Shown: in pieces, positions 6,391 through 10,728 of the stretch | Numbering within the stretch: the first letter of the stretch is position 1 | How the letters are laid out: every line of letters begins with the position of its first letter | Assembly (NCBI GenBank): GCA_030743445.1 | Contig: JASLSL010000097.1 | Span: 1 to 10,728 of the forward strand | From: Alphaproteobacteria bacterium | GTDB taxonomy: Bacteria > Pseudomonadota > Alphaproteobacteria > UBA8366 | Length of the DNA stretch: 10,728 nucleotides | Reading direction: 5' to 3' | Notes under the pieces: generated by a model | Database searches by the model: none | Seen by the model: the letters and a program-made list of their open reading frames with translations, nothing else | Told to the model about the DNA's origin: nothing | Made by a program: the position numbers and the translations under genes

Positions 6391-6450
6391 TTATAGCGCC
6401 GCGCCCGTAAGTCGTAGGTCGAGTAGCCGGTATCCGGTTTCAGTCTTCAT
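6391..6450 (-). CDS. leuA leader peptide (leucine-rich, 19 aa)
   Basis: The frame ATG (6448-6450) to TAA (6391-6393) encodes MKTETGYRLLDLRLTGAAL. Five of 19 residues are leucine, four of them within six residues (LLDLRL). The codons are CTA, CTC, CTA, CTT and a final CTA; CTA and CTT are usually avoided in genomes this GC-rich, which suits a sensor of charged leucyl-tRNA. The frame sits upstream of leuA, the first leucine-pathway gene, 259 nt before its start. No Shine-Dalgarno precedes it, but a promoter ends about 8 nt before the ATG, so the message would be leaderless. Leaderless attenuator peptides are known in alphaproteobacteria, for example trpL of Sinorhizobium. A ribosome stalled on these codons would block the 6417-6427 pairing segment. 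Confidence 0.7.
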   Translation of the reverse strand: MKTETGYRLLDLRLTGAAL

Positions 6451-6458
6451 GGGGCGGG

Positions 6459-6487
6459 AATTTAACGGGGAATGCGATTCCTGGCAA
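6459..6487 (-). promoter_or_regulatory. Sigma-70-type promoter for the leuA leader
   Basis: On the minus strand the -35 is TTGCCA (6487-6482, 5 of 6 consensus bases), the spacer is exactly 17 bp, and the -10 is TAAATT (6464-6459, 4 of 6). The expected start point falls at or one base before the leader-peptide ATG at 6450. The -35 lies 10 nt after the ubiD stop codon, so leuA appears to be its own transcription unit. Confidence 0.6.
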
Positions 6488-6497
6488 GTGGTTGGAT

Positions 6498-8012
6498 TTA
6501 TTTCCAAATACTCTTGCCGCTGCCGGGCAGGCCCAACTCGGCCCACATCCTATCCACATTCTCGATCACTTCCGGCGACATGCGGATCGGGCGGCCCCAC
6601 TCGCGGCTGGTCTCGGGCGCCATCTTGGTCGTCGCGTCGAGCCCGATCTTGGAGCCGAGGCTCGGCTCGGGCGAGGCGAAGTCGAGGTAGTCGATCGGCG
6701 TGTTCTCGATCACCGTGATGTCGCGCGCCGGGTCCATGCGGGTCGAGATCGCCCACATCACGTCCTTCCAATCGCGGGCGTCGATGTCATGGTCCACGAC
6801 GATGACCCATTTGGTGTACATGAACTGGCGTAGATACGACCACACCGCCATCATCACTCGCTTGGCGTGGCCCGGGTAGGCTTTCGTGATCGAGACCACG
6901 GCGATGCGGTAGGAGCAGGCCTCGGGCGGCAGCCAGAAATCCACGATCTCGGGGAACTGCTGGCGCAGCAGGGGCACGAACACCTCGTTCAGCGCCTCGC
7001 CGAGGATCGAGGGCTCGTCCGGCGGCCGCCCGGTATATGTGGAAAGGTAGATCGGGTCGCGCCGCATGGTGATCGCCGAGATCCGGAAGGTCGGGAACTT
7101 CTCGATCGCGTTGTAGTAGCCGGTGTGGTCGCCATAGGGCCCCTCGTCGCCCAATTCGTCGAGCATGACGTGGCCTTCGAGCACGATCTCGGCCTGGGCC
7201 GGGACCTTGAGGGGGATGGTCTTGCAGTCGACCAACTCGACCTTCTTGCCGCGCAGGAGGCCGGCGAACTGGTATTCCGACAGCGCCTCCGGCACCGGGG
7301 TCACGGCGGCGATGATGGTCGCGGGGTCGGCGCCGATCACGACCGCCGCCGGCAGCGGGTCCGGGTATTTGTCCTTCCAACGGGCGAAGTGCCGGGCCCC
7401 GCCGCGATGCTTCAGCCAGCGCATCAAGGTGGTGTCGCGCCCGGTCACCTGCATGCGGTAGATGCCGAGGTTGAAGGCGTCCGCCTTATGGCCTTCCGGG
7501 TCCGGGCCCTGGGTGACGACCAGCGGCCAGGTGATCATCGGCGCCGGCTCGCCGGGCCAGCAGGTCTGAATGGGCAACTTGGCGAGATCGATAAGGCCGC
7601 CCTCCAGCACCACCTCCTGGCACGGCGCCACGCTCACCGTCTTCGGCGTCATCGCCATCACCGACTTGACCAGCGGCAGCTTGTCGAACGCGTCGCGCAA
7701 TCCCGCCGGCGGCTCCGGCTGGCGCAAGAAGGCCAGGGTCTCGCCGATCTCGGCGAGCTCAGCCGGCTCGCGCTCCATGCTCCAGGCGACCCGTTCGACC
7801 GTGCCGAACAGGTTGGCCAGCACCGGCATATGGTATTTGCCGCCGTCCTCGGCGACCACGTTCTCGAACAGCACCGCGGGCCCGCCCTCGGCGATCAAGC
7901 GGGTCTGGATCTCGGTGATCTCGAGCACGGGCGAGACCGGGGCCGAGACGCGCTCGAGGCGTCCGTCGCGCTCCAGGCGCTCGATGAAATCGCGCAGGCT
8001 GTCGTACGGCAT
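6498..8012 (-). CDS. ubiD: UbiD-family prFMN-dependent decarboxylase (3-octaprenyl-4-hydroxybenzoate decarboxylase)
   Basis: The 504-residue product aligns by eye with E. coli UbiD (about 497 residues) from end to end. UbiD removes the carboxyl group of polyprenyl-4-hydroxybenzoate in ubiquinone synthesis, using prenylated FMN made by UbiX, with a divalent metal. Key blocks are NLGIYRMQV (181-189, with the cofactor-site asparagine N181), RWLKHRGGARHF (198-209), AEIVLEG (274-280), DEGPYGDHTGYYN (289-301, holding the catalytic-site glutamate E290), STYTGRPPDEP (324-334), LNEVFVPLL (341-349), LPPEACSYR (361-369), GHAKRVMM (381-388), TRMDPARD (424-431), NTPIDYLDFASP (437-448) and GSKIGLDAT (453-461). 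The close C-terminal match favours the ubiquinone enzyme over catabolic UbiD relatives. UbiX and other ubi genes are not in the window. No clear Shine-Dalgarno precedes the ATG. It lies directly upstream of the leuA promoter, which lies just past its stop. Confidence 0.94.
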   Translation of the reverse strand: MPYDSLRDFIERLERDGRLERVSAPVSPVLEITEIQTRLIAEGGPAVLFENVVAEDGGKYHMPVLANLFGTVERVAWSMEREPAELAEIGETLAFLRQPEPPAGLRDAFDKLPLVKSVMAMTPKTVSVAPCQEVVLEGGLIDLAKLPIQTCWPGEPAPMITWPLVVTQGPDPEGHKADAFNLGIYRMQVTGRDTTLMRWLKHRGGARHFARWKDKYPDPLPAAVVIGADPATIIAAVTPVPEALSEYQFAGLLRGKKVELVDCKTIPLKVPAQAEIVLEGHVMLDELGDEGPYGDHTGYYNAIEKFPTFRISAITMRRDPIYLSTYTGRPPDEPSILGEALNEVFVPLLRQQFPEIVDFWLPPEACSYRIAVVSITKAYPGHAKRVMMAVWSYLRQFMYTKWVIVVDHDIDARDWKDVMWAISTRMDPARDITVIENTPIDYLDFASPEPSLGSKIGLDATTKMAPETSREWGRPIRMSPEVIENVDRMWAELGLPGSGKSIWK

Positions 8013-8060
8013 GGCCGCAAGCCTAGCTACACGGTGCGAAATGGCAATATTTCCCTAAGG

Positions 8061-8193
8061 CCCCTCACCCTCCCACCGCTTCGCGGCGGGTCCCTCCCTC
8101 TCCCGTCGACACGGGAGAGGGGTTTCAGATCGCGCCCCTCTTCCCTCTCCCGCTTGCGGGAGAGGGTGGCGAGCGAATGCGAGCGGGTGAGGG
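8061..8193. repeat. Palindromic intergenic repeat, copy 3 (rearranged variant)
   Basis: This element is related to the copies at 211 and 2553 but built differently. Its right half, about 8143-8193, is the reverse complement of their left half: stem CCCTCTCCCG/CGGGAGAGGG at 8143-8166, then a GGCGAGCG...GAGCGGGTGAGGG tail. Its left half has CCCCTCACCC, a small GC stem near 8076-8090, and the hairpin CCCTCTCCCGT (8096-8106) with ACGGGAGAGGG (8111-8121). It fills the gap between the ubiD start and the stop of the membrane protein gene. Confidence 0.8.
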
Positions 8194-8210
8194 TCACGCC
8201 GCAGGCGTGA
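8194..8210 (-). terminator. Perfect 7-bp hairpin after the membrane protein gene
   Basis: TCACGCC (8194-8200) and GGCGTGA (8204-8210) form a perfect stem with a 3-nt loop. It lies 30 nt past the stop of the membrane protein gene and abuts repeat copy 3. No T-tract follows. Together with the repeat it probably ends that transcript. Confidence 0.4.
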
Positions 8211-8240
8211 TGCTGTCGTTATCGGTCAGCTTGGTGCCCC

Positions 8241-9713
8241 TCAGCCCGCGACCACCGGTTGGGCGAGGATCCAGAGGCTGACCATGGTGTAGCCGACCAT
8301 CAGGGCCAGCATCGGAATCTGGCTCCGCAGCGCCGCCCGGCGGTCCGGGTAGATTTGGAACGCGACCCGGTGGGCCAAGTAGACCGCGGCGATGTGGCCC
8401 GCGACGATGGCGGTGACGGCGGTGTACCAGACGAACCTGGCCGGCGCGAGGCTGATGTCGAGCAGGTAGAGCGTGGTGCCGAACAAATCCCATCCGAAGC
8501 CGAACGGGTCCGAGGACAGCGGGATGATCAGCTGGCCCGCGATCAGAAGCAGCGACAGGTAGTGCGCCAGGTGGTAGGCGATGGCGATCGGGACCAGGGT
8601 CAGGACGAAGCGCCGCGCGGTCTCGCCGACACCCGGCCCGCTCCCCGCCGCCATCCGGGTCAGCCAGGCGAACCCCATGTAGACCGCGAAGAACAGGCAC
8701 GGCGCCAGCAGCATCGCCAGCGTCGTGACCAAGGCCGGCAGGTTGACCCCGGCGTCGTACAGCCAGGTCAGGAGCGGCAACAGCGGCTTCGCCTCGAACA
8801 CCGCGTCGAACATCGCGACCCAGGCCGGGGTCTCGCGGAAGCCGTCGAAGGTCACCGTCGCCAGCACCAACAGCACGAATGCCATCAGCGAGGGCGATAT
8901 CGGCTCCTCGGCGAGCAGGCCGACCGCGGGCGGGCGCAGCGCGAACTCGGGCCTGCCGTCCGCGCCGGTCCGCGCCTCGGTCGGTGCGAAGCGGGCGAGC
9001 AAGCCGAACACCACGGTGAAGGCCTCGCCCTTGGCAAGCCAAGCCTCGCGGCCGAAGGTCAGCATCCCGGTCCGGGCGATCAGCGCGTAGGCCAGGATCA
9101 TCAGCGACAGGTTGAACGGCTTCTCGCCGCCCGACCAGACGACCTCGGACCAGGCGAAGAGAAAGAACAGCGCCACCGCCGGCCAAACCCCGAGGGGCTT
9201 CGGCCACGGCCGCGCGCCGGAAAGCTCGACCCCGGTAAGCCGATGGTGCAACGCCTCGGCCCAGCGGAACACGGTCGCGAACGGATTGACCAGCCGCCAC
9301 AGGTCGCCCACCAGTGCCGAAACATAGGCGAGCCCGACCCACCAGATGACCCAGACCAACGTCGGGGCGATGTTCTTGAACTGGTTCTGGGTGCCGATCA
9401 GCCCGGCGGCGACGATCAGCACGAACACCGCGACGCCGAGCGCGCGCATCAGCCCGACCACCACCGGGTGGACCAACAGGCGGCCGGGGCCGAGGCGCGT
9501 CAACTCCAGCCGCGGATAGCCCGCGTCGTGCCGGCGCACCACCAGCGCGGTGACGACAAAGCTCAGCGCCACCGCGAGCCCGGCCCCGGCGATGTAGAGC
9601 CCTAGCGGGATCGGCAGGTCGTAGCGCTGGGCGAAGGCGTGCGCCGCCGCCGGGCCCGGCAGGAGCCAGGCGAGGCAGAGGATCGAGTATTTGAGAGGCG
9701 AGGTGCGGCGCAT
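8241..9713 (-). CDS. Polytopic membrane protein of unknown function
   Basis: The 490-residue product starts with a signal-like segment (ILCLAWLLPGPAAAHA, 11-26). About eleven further hydrophobic segments follow, near 35-59, 84-106, 118-137, 174-193, 201-218, 232-242, 273-290, 322-351, 369-396, 427-448 and 467-488. Histidines cluster in or near helices late in the chain (YHLAHYL 380-386, AGHIAAVYLAH 438-448), and a conserved-looking NPFATVFRW follows the fourth segment (143-151). I recognise it only as a conserved hypothetical family; some relatives are labelled fenitrothion hydrolase, a label I would not transfer. It starts 8 nt after the stop of the cupredoxin-like gene, has no visible Shine-Dalgarno, and is therefore likely co-transcribed and translationally coupled. 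A role in the envelope with the exported partner is inferred. Confidence 0.8.
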   Translation of the reverse strand: MRRTSPLKYSILCLAWLLPGPAAAHAFAQRYDLPIPLGLYIAGAGLAVALSFVVTALVVRRHDAGYPRLELTRLGPGRLLVHPVVVGLMRALGVAVFVLIVAAGLIGTQNQFKNIAPTLVWVIWWVGLAYVSALVGDLWRLVNPFATVFRWAEALHHRLTGVELSGARPWPKPLGVWPAVALFFLFAWSEVVWSGGEKPFNLSLMILAYALIARTGMLTFGREAWLAKGEAFTVVFGLLARFAPTEARTGADGRPEFALRPPAVGLLAEEPISPSLMAFVLLVLATVTFDGFRETPAWVAMFDAVFEAKPLLPLLTWLYDAGVNLPALVTTLAMLLAPCLFFAVYMGFAWLTRMAAGSGPGVGETARRFVLTLVPIAIAYHLAHYLSLLLIAGQLIIPLSSDPFGFGWDLFGTTLYLLDISLAPARFVWYTAVTAIVAGHIAAVYLAHRVAFQIYPDRRAALRSQIPMLALMVGYTMVSLWILAQPVVAG

Positions 9714-9721
9714 ACGGCTAC

Positions 9722-10099
9722 TTAGCGCGGATGTACTTCGATATACAGCAGGGCGCGCTCGCGGCTCTTGCGGCCGTGCAATTTCGCCTCCCCGTGGCCG
9801 CCGTGGACGGTGACCGGGAATCGGCCCGAGGCCTTGGCCTCGAAGCGCAGCCAGCCGGTCGCCCCGGGCTCGACCTTGAGCTTGATGTCGTAGCCATGGA
9901 GATGCAGCTCCAAGGGTTCGTCGGCGGTGAAGCCGAGCGCCACCTCGTCGCCTTGCGCCAGCCGAATGGTGCGGTCGCCCTTGGCGACCCGGCCCTTGGC
10001 GATGGCGATCTTGCGCTCGGCGGCGATCAGGCCACCGCCGGCCGCCGCGACGGCGAACCCCGCCGCAAGGCCCAGAACGTGTCTCCGCGTCACCCGCAT
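9722..10099 (-). CDS. Tat-exported cupredoxin-like protein
   Basis: The 125-residue product begins with MRVTRRHVLGLAAG, a twin-arginine signal (R5-R6) with a hydrophobic stretch to about residue 27. The mature part is a short all-beta domain with ELHLHGYDIKLKVEPGATG (64-82), ASGRFPVTVHGGHGEAKLHG (90-109) and a closing LLYIEVHP strand (117-124). This resembles small cupredoxin-like domains with histidines on strands and loops (H66, H68, H99, H102, H108), but there is no cysteine, so a classical blue-copper site is not present. Metal binding is possible, not shown. The start is fixed by GGAGGA (10108-10113) 8 nt before the ATG; the reading frame stays open further upstream but there overlaps the divergent gene. 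The membrane protein gene follows after 8 nt. The product likely acts in the periplasm with that protein. Confidence 0.78.
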   Translation of the reverse strand: MRVTRRHVLGLAAGFAVAAAGGGLIAAERKIAIAKGRVAKGDRTIRLAQGDEVALGFTADEPLELHLHGYDIKLKVEPGATGWLRFEAKASGRFPVTVHGGHGEAKLHGRKSRERALLYIEVHPR

Positions 10100-10243
10100 A
10101 TGCTGTCTCCTCCCGCCGCCGATCGGATTTCGCACCCGCAAAGTCGAGTTTAGGCTACAATCGCGAATCTGCGATCGACAAGAGCCGCGTCCCGATGCCG
10201 CAGGGACGCCGGCCGACGAATAATGAACAGGGAGGGGATTCCC
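10100..10243. promoter_or_regulatory. Divergent intergenic region with promoter-like and palindromic sequences
   Basis: These 144 bp separate two divergent genes and must hold both promoters. On the plus strand TACAAT (10156-10161) is a good -10 match, but no clear -35 is seen. Two inverted repeats follow: ATCGC (10160-10164) with GCGAT (10171-10175), and GCGTCCC (10187-10193) with GGGACGC (10203-10209) across 9 nt. The second could be a repressor site or a 5' UTR hairpin. On the minus strand TAAACT is the only weak -10 candidate. Confidence 0.4.
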
Positions 10244-10728
10244 ATGAGGTCTGCGATGAAAATTCTGCCCGTCTTGATGGCGGGCCTGCTGCTGCTCGGG
10301 GCGACCGCCCAGGCTGAAATCCTGGCGATGGTCAATTACGAGAGCGCGCCCGAGCAGAGCCTGAAGAAGCTCAAGATGGCGACCGGGCCGGCGGCGCGGC
10401 GCGAGGGCATCGCGATCATCGACGTCGATCCGAAATCGGCCAATTACGGCAAGTGGCTGGCCGACTATCCGCTGCCCAACGACGGCGTCTCGCACCACAT
10501 CTTCTACAACAAAGATTTGACCAAGGGCTATGTGACGCCGCTCGGTAAGCCGCGCATGTACGTCATCGACCTGACCCGGAACCCCTACCGGATCAAGCAG
10601 ATCGACGTGCCGACCTGCCAGGCCGGCGAGGACGTGGTGTTCGACAGCAAGGACCGCTGGTATTTGAGCTGCATGGGCACCCACCTGGTCGTCGTCGCCG
10701 ACGTCAAGACCGATAAAGACCAGAAGAC
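10244..10728 (+). CDS. Secreted beta-propeller-like protein, N-terminal part
   Basis: The frame runs 161 codons to the window end without a stop. The start is supported by GGAGG (10231-10235) 8 nt before the ATG; an in-frame ATG at 10223 lies before that site and is less likely. Residues 1-24 form a Sec signal (MRSAMKILPVLMAGLLLLGATAQA), cut probably before E25. The mature chain has the repeating strand-turn pattern of YncE/YVTN-type or selenium-binding-protein-like propellers: REGIAIIDVDP, then SHHIFYNKDLTKGYVTPLG, then PRMYVIDL, then GEDVVFDSKDRWYLSCMG, then LVVVADV. Two cysteines (in VPTCQAG and LSCMG) may pair. It is divergent from the cupredoxin-like gene and may belong to the same envelope function. 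The family assignment is by pattern only, and the C-terminal part is unseen. Confidence 0.7.
   Translation, partial: MRSAMKILPVLMAGLLLLGATAQAEILAMVNYESAPEQSLKKLKMATGPAARREGIAIIDVDPKSANYGKWLADYPLPNDGVSHHIFYNKDLTKGYVTPLGKPRMYVIDLTRNPYRIKQIDVPTCQAGEDVVFDSKDRWYLSCMGTHLVVVADVKTDKDQK

Larger units (their letters stand above)
6132..6450 (-). promoter_or_regulatory. leuA 5' leader with putative leucine attenuator
   Basis: This leader of about 319 nt accounts for the gap between ubiD and leuA. In order on the RNA it holds the leader peptide (6450-6391), a segment GGUAGUAGC (6356-6348) complementary to the leucine-codon region at 6427-6417 apart from a 2-nt bulge, the hairpin with pyrimidine tail (6292-6258), a second GC-rich stem (6243-6211), and the purine-rich leuA ribosome site (6154-6141). 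The tail CUUCUUCUA (6265-6257) is perfectly complementary over 9 nt to UAGAAGAAG (6154-6146) beside the Shine-Dalgarno. The pairings were found by eye and no energies were calculated. Leader-peptide attenuation of leucine genes is well known in proteobacteria; the exact mechanism here is inferred. Confidence 0.6.

Noticed and set aside
6867..8210. Long open frame on the plus strand opposite ubiD (447 codons)
   Set aside because: It is antisense to the well-supported ubiD, runs through the repeat at 8061-8193, and has no recognisable domain.
8194..9342. Alternative minus-strand frame over the membrane protein gene
   Set aside because: Its product is Arg/Ala/Pro-rich and soluble-looking, while the 8241-9713 frame has regular transmembrane segments and an N-terminal signal.
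10100..10684. N-terminal extension of the cupredoxin-like frame
   Set aside because: The frame stays open, but the extension overlaps the secreted propeller gene on the other strand. A strong ribosome site and a Tat signal mark the start at 10099.

Overview
The window is a very GC-rich bacterial chromosomal segment, densely packed with housekeeping and metabolic genes. Gene content points to an alphaproteobacterium, probably Rhodospirillales-like: a long-form LeuA, PmbA/TldE, UbiD, a Tat-exported small protein, and the GGGTGAGGGG-type palindromic repeats common in that class. This placement is inferred from family resemblance; no rRNA or other phylogenetic marker is present.

Layout, left to right. 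A plus-strand C-terminal fragment of a transketolase/pyruvate dehydrogenase E1-like protein (1-204) converges, across a palindromic repeat, on a minus-strand pair: a beta-decarboxylating dehydrogenase of the isopropylmalate/tartrate dehydrogenase superfamily (333-1415) and a maleylacetate reductase (1422-2486). A second repeat copy separates these from pmbA/tldE (2695-4041). Further upstream on the minus strand lie a two-helix membrane protein (4125-4385), leuA (4455-6131) with a 5' leader of about 320 nt, and ubiD (6498-8012). A third, rearranged repeat copy follows. Then comes a minus-strand pair: a polytopic membrane protein (8241-9713) and a Tat-signal cupredoxin-like protein (9722-10099). 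This pair is divergent from a secreted beta-propeller-like protein (10244 to the window end).

The most interesting signal is upstream of leuA. A 19-residue open frame (6391-6450, minus) encodes MKTETGYRLLDLRLTGAAL, with five leucine codons, three of them CTA. It starts about 8 nt after a -10 element that has a good -35 at 17 bp spacing, so its mRNA would be leaderless or nearly so. Downstream are a GC-rich hairpin with a pyrimidine tail, competing pairings, and a 9-nt stretch complementary to the leuA Shine-Dalgarno region. Together this looks like a leucine-responsive transcription attenuator, possibly with a second, translational layer.

Functionally, leuA makes the first committed intermediate of leucine, ubiD serves prFMN-dependent decarboxylation (ubiquinone synthesis in the reference family), and the maleylacetate reductase pair looks like part of an aromatic or dicarboxylate catabolic route. 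The cupredoxin-like, membrane and propeller genes form a small envelope locus of unknown function. No tRNA, rRNA, CRISPR array, insertion sequence or phage gene was seen.
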